The position numbers and the translations under genes are program-made. Below the pieces are notes generated by a model. That model was not told the DNA's origin. It did not search any database and saw only the letters and a list, made by a program, of their open reading frames with translations. From assembly GCA_910588935.1 (NCBI GenBank), contig CAJUSM010000022.1, positions 24,685 through 39,029 of the forward strand: a stretch of DNA of 14,345 bases. The letters are read 5' to 3'. Of the stretch, positions 6,537 through 13,429 are shown in pieces (position 1 is the stretch's first letter; each line of letters begins with the position of its first letter). The stretch comes from an uncultured Oscillospiraceae bacterium. Lineage in GTDB: Bacteria > Bacillota > Clostridia > Oscillospirales > Acutalibacteraceae.

Positions 6537-6565
6537 TTGACAAACACCAGCGAATCGTGTATAAT
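6537..6565 (+). promoter_or_regulatory. Consensus sigma-A promoter for the leuS T-box transcript
   Basis: TTGACA (6537-6542) and TATAAT (6560-6565) are both perfect consensus hexamers with an optimal 17-bp spacer. Transcription should begin near 6572, just before stem I of the T-box. A strong constitutive promoter is expected where control is exercised by termination. Confidence 0.92.
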
Positions 6566-6571
6566 TCAGAA

Positions 6572-6893
6572 AAATAGCGAAAGACTGTGACGGGAAGAAG
6601 GCGCCGGGGCTGCTTTTCAGAGAGCCTGCGGGTGGTGCAAGCGGGTAGGCGGCGCGGCGCGTATACTGGTCCCTGAGTCTCCCAGCCCAAAGGCGCTGCT
6701 CTTTCCCTTTGCTTAGTAGGTTCGGGACGTGTGGCGGCGTTATACGCGGCGCGTTTGCGCTTGGCCTTGTTAGAGGCTATGAGGGAATCTGCGTGAGCAT
6801 ATTCTGAAATCACGGGTGGTACCGCGGTAATCATACTTTATCAAAAGTACAGATTTTCGCCCCGGATGCTTTTATAAGCGTCCGGGGTTTTTT
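6572..6893 (+). ncRNA. T-box leader (tRNA-Leu-sensing riboswitch) of leuS
   Basis: The leader reads the charging state of tRNA-Leu and lets RNA polymerase pass the terminator only when uncharged tRNA is bound. The T-box sequence GGGTGGTACCGCG is at 6814-6826. Stem I has its conserved elements CAGAGAGC (6618-6625) and an apical GGTGGTGCAA (6631-6640). Stem I pairs GGGA (6592-6595) with TCCC (6670-6673) and GCGCC (6601-6605) with GGCGC (6656-6660), leaving an internal loop whose 3' strand contains CTG (6666-6668). CUG is a leucine codon and is my candidate specifier. The specifier assignment is by hand folding; the T-box assignment itself is firm. The terminator is listed separately. Confidence 0.93.
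6860..6893 (+). terminator. Intrinsic terminator of the T-box leader
   Basis: CCCCGGATGC (6860-6869) pairs with GCGTCCGGGG (6878-6887) with one G-U pair, extended by two A-U pairs around a TTAT loop, and is followed by six Ts (6888-6893). It lies downstream of the T-box sequence and upstream of the leuS ribosome site, as expected for the OFF structure. Confidence 0.93.
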
Positions 6894-6936
6894 GCCGCCC
6901 GGCTCTTGGAATTTATCTTAGAAAGGACGATGCAAA

Positions 6937-9447
6937 TTGAAATACGACCACAAAGCTGTAGAGCCCAAGTGGCAAAAGGCCTGGGAGGAGGCGGGAATTT
7001 TCCACGCGGAGAACCACTCGGATAAACCCAAGTTTTTTGCCCTTATCGAGTTTCCATACCCTTCTGGCCAGGGCCTGCACGTAGGCCATCCCCGGCCCTA
7101 TACCGCCCTAGACGTGGTGGCCAGAAAACGGCGGATGCAGGGCTATAATGTGCTGTACCCCATTGGCTGGGACGCCTTTGGCCTGCCCGCCGAAAACTAT
7201 GCCATTAAAAACCATGTGCACCCAGAGGGCATTACCCGGGAAAATATCAAAAACTTTACCCGGCAGATCAAGTCTTTGGGCATTTCCTTTGACTGGAGCC
7301 GGGAAATCTGCACCATTGACCCCGACTATTACAAATGGACCCAGTGGATTTTCCTCCAGCTTTTCAAGCACGGTTTGGCCTACAAAAAGGAAATGAACGT
7401 GAACTGGTGCACCAGCTGCAAGTGCGTGCTGGCCAACGAAGAGGTGGTAAACGGCGTATGCGAGCGCTGCGGCAGCGATGTGGTCCACAAGGTAAAGAGC
7501 CAGTGGATGCTGAAGATTACCCAGTATGCCCAGAGGCTGATTGACGATTTGGATACGGTGGATTACCCGGAGCGGGTGAAGGCCCAGCAGAAAAACTGGA
7601 TTGGCCGGTCTACCGGCGCCGAGGTGGACTTCGCCACCACTGCCGGGGATACGCTGACCATTTATACCACCCGTCCCGATACCCTGTACGGCGCTACCTA
7701 TATGGTCATCTCTCCCGAGCATCCCTATATAGAGAAGTGGGCGGACCGGCTGGGGAATATGCAGGAGGTGCGGGACTACCAGGCCCAGGCGGCCCGCAAG
7801 TCGGACTTTGAGCGCACAGAGGTTGCAAAGGATAAAACCGGCGTCCGGCTGGAGGGGGTAACCGCCATTAACCCGGTGAACGGAAAGGAAATTCCCATTT
7901 TTATCAGCGACTATGTGCTGGTAAGCTACGGCACCGGGGCCATTATGGCGGTGCCCGGCCACGATGACCGTGACTGGGAGTTTGCCAAAAAGTTCCAGCT
8001 GCCCATTATCGAGGTGGTAAAGGGGGGCAATGTGGAAAAGGCCGCTTTCACCGACTGCGCCACCGGCATTATGGTAAACTCCGGCATTCTAAACGGCCTT
8101 ACCGTGGAAGAGGCCAAGGTGAAAATTACAGAGTTCCTAGAGGAAAAGGGCATTGGCCACGCCAAGGTAAACTATAAGCTTCGAGACTGGTATTGGGGCG
8201 AGCCCATCCCCATGGTCTACTGCGAGAAGTGCGGCTGGCAGCCTGTTCCCGAAAGCCAGCTGCCCCTGCGCCTGCCCCAGGTGGAATCTTACGAGCCCAC
8301 GGATACAGGAGAATCGCCCCTAGCCAATATGACAGACTGGGTAAACACCACCTGCCCCTGCTGCGGCGGACCGGCCAAGCGGGAAACCGACACCATGCCC
8401 CAGTGGGCTGGGTCCTCCTGGTATTTCCTGCGGTATATGGATCCCCATAACCCAGACGCCCTGGCCTCTAAGGAGGCGTTGGAATACTGGTCCCCCATTG
8501 ACTGGTACAATGGGGGCATGGAGCACACCACCCTGCACCTGCTGTACAGCCGGTTCTGGCACAAATTCCTGTATGATATCGGGGTGACCCCCACCGCGGA
8601 GCCCTACGCCAAGCGCACCAGCCATGGCATGATTTTGGGCTTTAACCCCCATAATTTCCAGAACCTGCCCCCGGCGGAGCAAAAGAAGATGGTGGAGGAG
8701 CTGGGCAGCGAGGAAAAGGCCCAGCGGGCCCTGGTAGAAAAGTACGGGGAAATGGCGGACCATCCCATTGTAAAGATGAGCAAATCCCTGAACAACGTGA
8801 TCAACCCGGACGACATTGTAGAGGAGTACGGCGCGGATACCATGCGGCTGTACGAAATGTTTATTGGCGACTTTGAAAAGGCCGCTCCCTGGAGCAGCGC
8901 CGGAATTAAGGGCTGCCGCCGGCTGGTGGACCGGTACTGGAACCTTCAGGAAAACCTTATAGACCAAGAGGGACTGCGCCCGGCCTTGGAGAGCGCCTTT
9001 CATAAGACCATACGCAAGGTGGGGGAAGACTGTGAAACCCTAAAGTTTAACACAGCCATTGCAGCCCTTATGGCCCTGATGAACCAGATAGGGGAGCAAA
9101 AGGGGATTACCCGAGGCGAGCTGCGGCTCTTTACCCTGCTGCTGAATCCCTTTGCCCCCCACATTACCGAAGAGGTTTGGGCAGCCCGCGGGTTGGGAGA
9201 GGGCCTGGCCTCTTGCCAGCCTTGGCCTGCCTACGATGAGGAAAAGTGCAAGGACAGCACAGTGGAAATTGCGGTGCAGGTTAAGGGCAAGGTACGGGCC
9301 AGGCTGATTGTGCCGGCGGATGTAAGCAAGGAAGAGGCCGTTGCCCTGGCCAAGGCCGAAGCGAAAATCGCCTCGGAAATTGCCGGAAAGACCATTGTAA
9401 AAGAGATTTTTGTGCCAGGCAAGCTGGTAAACCTGGTGGTAAAATAA
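6937..9447 (+). CDS. leuS: Leucyl-tRNA synthetase
   Basis: This class Ia synthetase attaches leucine to tRNA-Leu in the cytosol. The 836-aa protein is full length. It shows the HIGH-type motif HVGH (48-51), a zinc-ribbon with Cys158, Cys161, Cys175 and Cys178, the editing domain with TTRPDT (244-249) and GHDDRD (341-346), a second Cys4 cluster (Cys429, Cys432, Cys473, Cys476), AGSSWYFLRYMDP, and KMSKS (613-617). The start is TTG at 6937, preceded by AAAGGA (6922-6927). The ATG at 6930 is out of frame, and the family begins with this MKYDHKAVEPKWQ segment. Expression is controlled by the T-box leader. A terminator directly follows, so the gene is probably monocistronic. Confidence 0.98.
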   Translation: MKYDHKAVEPKWQKAWEEAGIFHAENHSDKPKFFALIEFPYPSGQGLHVGHPRPYTALDVVARKRRMQGYNVLYPIGWDAFGLPAENYAIKNHVHPEGITRENIKNFTRQIKSLGISFDWSREICTIDPDYYKWTQWIFLQLFKHGLAYKKEMNVNWCTSCKCVLANEEVVNGVCERCGSDVVHKVKSQWMLKITQYAQRLIDDLDTVDYPERVKAQQKNWIGRSTGAEVDFATTAGDTLTIYTTRPDTLYGATYMVISPEHPYIEKWADRLGNMQEVRDYQAQAARKSDFERTEVAKDKTGVRLEGVTAINPVNGKEIPIFISDYVLVSYGTGAIMAVPGHDDRDWEFAKKFQLPIIEVVKGGNVEKAAFTDCATGIMVNSGILNGLTVEEAKVKITEFLEEKGIGHAKVNYKLRDWYWGEPIPMVYCEKCGWQPVPESQLPLRLPQVESYEPTDTGESPLANMTDWVNTTCPCCGGPAKRETDTMPQWAGSSWYFLRYMDPHNPDALASKEALEYWSPIDWYNGGMEHTTLHLLYSRFWHKFLYDIGVTPTAEPYAKRTSHGMILGFNPHNFQNLPPAEQKKMVEELGSEEKAQRALVEKYGEMADHPIVKMSKSLNNVINPDDIVEEYGADTMRLYEMFIGDFEKAAPWSSAGIKGCRRLVDRYWNLQENLIDQEGLRPALESAFHKTIRKVGEDCETLKFNTAIAALMALMNQIGEQKGITRGELRLFTLLLNPFAPHITEEVWAARGLGEGLASCQPWPAYDEEKCKDSTVEIAVQVKGKVRARLIVPADVSKEEAVALAKAEAKIASEIAGKTIVKEIFVPGKLVNLVVK

Positions 9448-9455
9448 AAGCGGGA

Positions 9456-9488
9456 CAGCGCGCGGAGAGAGCCGCGCGCTGTTTTTTT
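9456..9488 (+). terminator. Intrinsic terminator after leuS
   Basis: A perfect 10-bp GC-rich stem, CAGCGCGCGG (9456-9465) with CCGCGCGCTG (9472-9481) around AGAGAG, is followed directly by seven Ts (9482-9488). It begins 9 bp after the leuS stop. Confidence 0.95.
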
Positions 9489-9534
9489 GCCGTAATTCTA
9501 AGGCGCCACTCCCCAAACAAGCCCTAATATGGGG

Positions 9535-9563
9535 TTGAATATTGGGGACTATGGTGATATACT
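9535..9563 (+). promoter_or_regulatory. Sigma-A promoter of the small methyltransferase gene
   Basis: TTGAAT (9535-9540) and TATACT (9558-9563) are separated by 17 bp. Transcription would start near 9570, leaving a short leader with a GGAGAG-type ribosome site before the ATG at 9599. Confidence 0.75.
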
Positions 9564-9598
9564 TTATCCATAATGAACTGGAGAGTTGGAGAGACAGC

Positions 9599-10204
9599 AT
9601 GAATCAAAAAACAGAAGAATCCAGAATTGCCTACAATAAACTGGCGCCTGTGTACGATACCTCCAAAGAGGGAAAGTATACAAGATTTCATAGAAAGGAG
9701 CTGGTCCATATCATCCCCCTGCGGCACGGGGACGTGGTTCTGGATGTTGCCTGCGGAAACGGAACCCTGTTGGGGGAATTATCCCAAAAGGCGAGAATTC
9801 ATGGGAATGGAATCGATATCTCAGAAAACATGATCCACGCCGCAAAAAACCGCTGCCCCACCCTGAATTTTCAGGTAAAGCCCTGCTGCCCCCTGGAATG
9901 GCAGGATGAAACCGTGGAAGTGATTACAGTATGCTGTGGGTTTCATCATTTTGAAAAGCCCCAGGCATTTGTAAATGAATGCAAAAGGGTTTTAAAGAAA
10001 GGCGGCGCCGTGTACATAGCCGAACCCAATTTTGGGCCAATGCTCCGGTTTCTTGCCAATCAATTTTGGTTCCGTTTTTCCAAAAGCGGGGATGTAAGGA
10101 TATACAGCCCAAAAGAGCTGGAGACATTTTTCTATAGCTCTGGTTTTTCGGCAGTGCAGGCCTATAAGAAGGGAGAAGGGGTGTTTTTAACAGCGAAAAA
10201 ATAG
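9599..10204 (+). CDS. Class I SAM-dependent methyltransferase (Methyltransf_11 type)
   Basis: The 201-aa protein is a complete small class I methyltransferase; its substrate cannot be inferred. The start at 9599 follows GGAGAGTTGGAGAG. The frame also opens at 9542, but that start would lie upstream of the -10 element. Motif I is VVLDVACGNGTLL (46-58), with an acidic end of strand 2 at GIDISENMIHAA (71-82). Later motifs are the TVCCGFHHF segment, RVLKKGGAVYIAEPN, and a C-terminal YSSGFSAVQAYKKGEGVFLTAKK with no extra domain. It has its own promoter and is isolated between the leuS terminator and the next promoter. Its codons are visibly richer in A/T than those of leuS or the oxidoreductase, consistent with recent acquisition. 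Confidence 0.9.
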   Translation: MNQKTEESRIAYNKLAPVYDTSKEGKYTRFHRKELVHIIPLRHGDVVLDVACGNGTLLGELSQKARIHGNGIDISENMIHAAKNRCPTLNFQVKPCCPLEWQDETVEVITVCCGFHHFEKPQAFVNECKRVLKKGGAVYIAEPNFGPMLRFLANQFWFRFSKSGDVRIYSPKELETFFYSSGFSAVQAYKKGEGVFLTAKK

Positions 10205-10238
10205 CGGTTTCCCTAATTTCCTTTTTCCAGAAAAGGGC

Positions 10239-10267
10239 TGGACATTGGCTGGGGGCACTGCTATAAT
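10239..10267 (+). promoter_or_regulatory. Sigma-A promoter of the Gfo/Idh/MocA oxidoreductase
   Basis: TGGACA (10239-10244) and TATAAT (10262-10267) are separated by 17 bp. The transcript would start near 10274, leaving about 50 nt before the ATG at 10325, with AAAGGAG at 10308-10314 as ribosome site. Confidence 0.8.
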
Positions 10268-10324
10268 ATCCGTTGAAATGGCGCAAGCCAAAATTTTTAT
10301 GAACATAAAAGGAGCACCAAAGCT

Positions 10325-11410
10325 ATGAAAAAACTTAAAATCGCCATCATCGGCACTGGTGGTATCTCCAATTCCCATGTCCAGGCTTATAAGCAGATGG
10401 ACGACGTAGAAATTGTCGCTGGGGCCGATATTATCCCCGGCAAGGCCAGGGAGGCCCTGGACCGCTGGGAGCTGCCCCAGGCCCAGGCCTTTGAGGACAC
10501 CCAAGCCATGCTGGAGGCGGTAAAGCCCGACGCGGTGAGCGTGTGTACCTACAACTCTACCCATGCCCAGTGCGCCATTCAGGCCATGCGGGCTGGCTGC
10601 CATGTGCTGCTGGAAAAGCCCATGACCGTTACCCTGGAGGACGCCAAGGAGGTCTGCCAGGTAGAAAAGGAGACAGGCCGCATCCTTACCATTGGCTTTC
10701 AGCCCCGGTACGACAGCCGAATGCAGAAGATTAAAGAGGTGGTCCAAAGCGGCCGGCTGGGCAAGGTGTACTATGTGCAAACCGGCGGGGGCCGGCGGCG
10801 GGGAATTCCCGGGGGCACCTTTATTGAAAAGCAGTACGCGGGAGTGGGCGCTTTGGCCGATATCGGCTGCTACAGCCTGGATATGGTGCTTAACGCCCTA
10901 GGCTATCCCAAGCCCTTAACTGTGTCTGCCGTAAGCTTTGACCATTTTGGCAAAAACCCCAAGTACTGCCCGCCGGAAGACGCCGCCAGATTCAGCGTGG
11001 ACGATTTCTGCGGGGCCTTTATCCGCCTGGAAGGGGGAATTACCCTGGATTTCCGCATGTCTTGGGCCATGCATATGGATACCACCGGCAACACCATTTT
11101 CCTGGGCACTGACGCCGGGTTGAAGGTGGAGCCCGCCAATCCCGAATCCCTGTGGGGCGGGGCCTGGGACGGCAGCTGCGGAAATGTTACCCTGTTCCAC
11201 GATGAGTTCGGGGAGCCCACCTGCACTCCCGTGCCCCTCCATGCCGAGGATACAGACCGGTTTTACCAGAAGTGCAGGGCCTTTGTGGACGCGGTGGAGC
11301 AGGGACTGCCCGCGCCCATTCCCACCAGCCAGATCATTTACAATCAGGCGATTATCGACGGCATCATCCGGTCCTGCCAGTGCGGCCACGAGGTGGAGAT
11401 CGAGGTTTAA
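10325..11410 (+). CDS. Gfo/Idh/MocA family NAD(P)-dependent oxidoreductase
   Basis: The 361-aa protein belongs to the family that oxidises or reduces sugars, inositols and related alcohols with NAD(P). The N-terminal Rossmann fold shows KIAIIGTGGISNSHVQAY (5-22), and the family's EKP motif with catalytic-site Lys98 lies in VLLEKPMTV. In the second domain the usual DIGxHxxD is DIGCYSLD (179-186), with Tyr183 where most members have His. This Tyr form is known from dihydrodiol dehydrogenase and glucose-fructose oxidoreductase-like branches. There is no Tat or other signal peptide, so it is cytosolic. No transporter, kinase or regulator lies beside it, so the substrate is unknown. It has its own promoter and is followed by repeat R3. 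Confidence 0.93.
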   Translation: MKKLKIAIIGTGGISNSHVQAYKQMDDVEIVAGADIIPGKAREALDRWELPQAQAFEDTQAMLEAVKPDAVSVCTYNSTHAQCAIQAMRAGCHVLLEKPMTVTLEDAKEVCQVEKETGRILTIGFQPRYDSRMQKIKEVVQSGRLGKVYYVQTGGGRRRGIPGGTFIEKQYAGVGALADIGCYSLDMVLNALGYPKPLTVSAVSFDHFGKNPKYCPPEDAARFSVDDFCGAFIRLEGGITLDFRMSWAMHMDTTGNTIFLGTDAGLKVEPANPESLWGGAWDGSCGNVTLFHDEFGEPTCTPVPLHAEDTDRFYQKCRAFVDAVEQGLPAPIPTSQIIYNQAIIDGIIRSCQCGHEVEIEV

Positions 11411-11650
11411 AAAGCGCCCGATATAGGAGCAGCATCTAACGACAAGCAGAAACGGGCGCGAGTTAAAAGTTTCGTCAACCTTTACAAAGGTTGCGGATGC
11501 TTAAGGCAGAGTTCGCAAAGCGAACTCTTGAGCCCAAGAGTTGACCAAATCTTCGATTTGGATCAACTCTAAGCCGCCGGAGGCGACCTTGCCGCAGGCC
11601 TTAATAATCCTCAAAAAAATTCGGGATAAAATCCCGAAACCACCCGATAT
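11411..11650 (+). repeat. Dispersed hairpin repeat R3 between the oxidoreductase and esterase genes
   Basis: This fills the 308-bp non-coding gap. Hairpins in order are: GCGCCCG/CGGGCGC (11414-11420 with 11453-11459); CAACCTTT/AAAGGTTG (11476-11493); GAGTTCGC/GCGAACTC around AAA (11509-11527); a 15-bp stem with one bulged A at 11537-11570; and TTCGGGAT/ATCCCGAA around AAA (11620-11638). The GCCGCCGGAGGCGACCT block (11574-11590) recurs in R4 and, reversed, in R1. The GCCGCAGGCCTTA block (11591-11603) recurs in R2. No protein frame is visible. None of the stems has a strong T-tract, although the first could act as a weak terminator. Confidence 0.7.
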
Positions 11651-11718
11651 CTAACGAATTCCCCCCTCTCCCCAAAAAACCGCCCAATAAAAGAAGAATC
11701 AGAAAGGAAATGATCGCA

Positions 11719-12993
11719 ATGACAAGCAAAGGCTATTATAGTTTCACCAGGATCACCGACTACGGCCCCTACGTCACCAAGCTCATCCTCCCCATGCCTG
11801 GCAAGGTGAAAGCCGGGGCCGTGGATCCGGCCGGTTTTTCCGTTTATGTGGAGCGCGTGGACGAGAAGGGGGACCTGCTCCTACTGCCCAAAAGCTGGAT
11901 GGCCTTGGACGACAAGGAGCCCAGCCAGGGCTATATCCCTGCAACCGCCGCCTATCCCTCAGATAAAGCAGGCGTCGCCAAAGAAGAGGGGGACTTCGTC
12001 ACCCTGGAGATGGCCTACGGCCCCAGAAACCAGCTTTCCTCTCGGATTTCCGCCCCCGCCGGGCTAAATGTATATGTAAACATGCGGTACACTGTAACCC
12101 AGACCAGGTCCGTTGAGACTGACAACGGGCCAGCGGCTGGCCTGGTGTTTGACTACTCTCTGGGAGACTCCTGCCCGGATTCCGCTGGCTGGCTGAACAG
12201 CTGCTCCAGCTATGAGCCCGAGCCCCTCAACTACGGCTATTTCATCCCCCAGCAGGTGAAGCCAGGCCCCCGGCCCCTGATCATCTGGCTCCACGGCGCG
12301 GGAGAGGGCGGCCAGGACCCCACGGTGGCCTATACCGGCAACAAGGTAATTGCCCTGACCAGCGAAAAGGTCCAGGCCCTGTTCGGCGGTGCCTATGTGC
12401 TCGCCCCCCAGACCAAGACCTTCTGGATGAACGACGGCACCGGGGAATATGGCCGCACGGGAAAGAGCATCTACGTCCAGGCGCTGAAGGCCTGTATCGA
12501 CGAGTTTGTAGGCAAAAATGAGAACATCGACAAAAACAGGATTTACATTGGCGGCGACAGCAACGGGGGCTTTATGACCATGCGGATGCTGCTGGATTAC
12601 CCGGACTTTTTCGCCGCTGCCTTCCCGGTGTGCGAGGCCCTGTACGATGAGACCATTTCCGATGAGACCATTCAGCGGGTGAAGGATAAGGCCATCTGGT
12701 TTACCCACGCCAAGGATGACCCGGTGGTGAAGCCGGAAGAAACGGTGGTTCCTACCTATCAGCGCTTGATAGAGGCGGGAGCGAAAAATGTCCACTTCAC
12801 CTTCTGGGACGATATCCGGGACATCCACGAGGGCTTTACCGATGAGGAGGGGAAGCCCTTCCGGTACATCGGCCATTTTGCCTGGATTCCTATGCTCAAC
12901 GATGATTGCCGTAAGGACTACAACGGCGGCCCGGTGACAATTGAGGGCCAAGAGGTCAGCCTGCTGGAGTGGCTGGCAAAGCAGAGCCTGTAA
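11719..12993 (+). CDS. Alpha/beta-hydrolase esterase with N-terminal Ig-like domain (EstA/PHB-depolymerase type)
   Basis: The 424-aa protein looks like a serine ester hydrolase. I use the ATG at 11719 rather than 11710, because AGAAAGGA (11701-11708) is only about two bases from the upstream ATG. Residues 1 to about 150 form a beta-rich region like the Ig-like domain of EstA-type esterases. The hydrolase core follows: oxyanion region HGAGEGG (192-198), nucleophile Ser281 in GGDSNGG (278-284), Asp334 in HAKDDPVV and His386 in YIGHFAWIPM, a complete catalytic triad. No signal peptide or lipobox is seen, so an intracellular location is likely although relatives are often secreted. The substrate could be an acylated plant or drug ester or a short polyester; this is not decidable. 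It stands alone between two repeats. Confidence 0.88.
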   Translation: MTSKGYYSFTRITDYGPYVTKLILPMPGKVKAGAVDPAGFSVYVERVDEKGDLLLLPKSWMALDDKEPSQGYIPATAAYPSDKAGVAKEEGDFVTLEMAYGPRNQLSSRISAPAGLNVYVNMRYTVTQTRSVETDNGPAAGLVFDYSLGDSCPDSAGWLNSCSSYEPEPLNYGYFIPQQVKPGPRPLIIWLHGAGEGGQDPTVAYTGNKVIALTSEKVQALFGGAYVLAPQTKTFWMNDGTGEYGRTGKSIYVQALKACIDEFVGKNENIDKNRIYIGGDSNGGFMTMRMLLDYPDFFAAAFPVCEALYDETISDETIQRVKDKAIWFTHAKDDPVVKPEETVVPTYQRLIEAGAKNVHFTFWDDIRDIHEGFTDEEGKPFRYIGHFAWIPMLNDDCRKDYNGGPVTIEGQEVSLLEWLAKQSL

Positions 12994-13009
12994 ATTTAAG
13001 AAAATAACA

Positions 13010-13040
13010 AGCGCCGGCCCCCAAAAGGGCTGGCGCTTTG
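13010..13040 (+). terminator. Possible terminator after the esterase gene
   Basis: An 11-bp stem, AGCGCCGGCCC (13010-13020) with GGGCTGGCGCT (13027-13037) including one G-U pair around CCAAAA, lies 16 bp after the stop. Only three Ts follow before TTTGCTG breaks the tract, so the stem is strong but the U-tract is poor. Confidence 0.5.
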
Positions 13041-13059
13041 CTGTAAGCAACCCAAACAC

Positions 13060-13422
13060 AGGACGAAGCAGCGTATCCCCAAGAAGCCGGACCGCGATAA
13101 TGGGTCCAGGGGCTAGCTCCTGGTCGCCGTCCAGGGGGCGAAACCCCTGGCCGCCGGAGGCGACCTCGCCCTAAAAAAAGGCGGCGCGTCCAAACAGGAG
13201 CGAGGCAGGGCATTCTTTACTAATCACCTGAGTTCGAACGGGCACAATCATGCGCCGCCGAAGCTGCCGGCAGCGAGCCAGCGAAGTTTCTAATCCTTCG
13301 GATTAGAAACCAGTCGGGAGCGGACGTATAGAGCCGCGAAACCCAACGCCAGATGCCGCTGCCTCTCAACCGGCTCACTCCCCCTTACACGTTCCAAAAG
13401 ATACCGCGGGATTTTTCGGAAC
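13060..13422 (-). repeat. Dispersed hairpin repeat R4 (inverted partner of R1)
   Basis: It occupies the 436-bp gap between the esterase and the minus-strand GNAT gene. Read on the minus strand, 13337-13149 follows R1 (714-894), including the 25-bp hairpin at 13286-13310 and the exact 18-bp match 13149-13166. On the plus strand it has CCAGG/CCTGG (13106-13123) and CCAGGGG/CCCCTGG around GCGAAA (13131-13150), the latter shared with R2. The outer end at 13391-13422 carries GTTCC/GGAAC arms around a 17-bp piece that also occurs at 682-698. No coding capacity was recognised. Confidence 0.75.
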
Positions 13423-13429
13423 ACTCGGT

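Noticed and set aside
6205..6834. 209-aa minus-strand frame across the leuS leader
   Set aside because: It covers the DUF2441 3' end, a consensus promoter and a clear T-box on the plus strand; no start signal.
7108..7962. 284-aa minus-strand frame over leuS
   Set aside because: Shadow of leuS, which is intact with all class Ia motifs on the plus strand.
10219..10236. CCTTTT/AAAAGG hairpin after the small methyltransferase as terminator
   Set aside because: The stem is only six mostly A-T pairs with no T-tract after it, and it lies just before the next gene's -35 box.
12064..13059. 331-aa minus-strand frame over the esterase gene
   Set aside because: No recognisable motif and no ribosome site; the plus-strand frame has a complete catalytic triad.
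13225..13250. tRNA-like T-loop sequence GTTCGAAC in R4
   Set aside because: No acceptor, D or anticodon arms could be built around it, and the R1 copy has diverged at this point.
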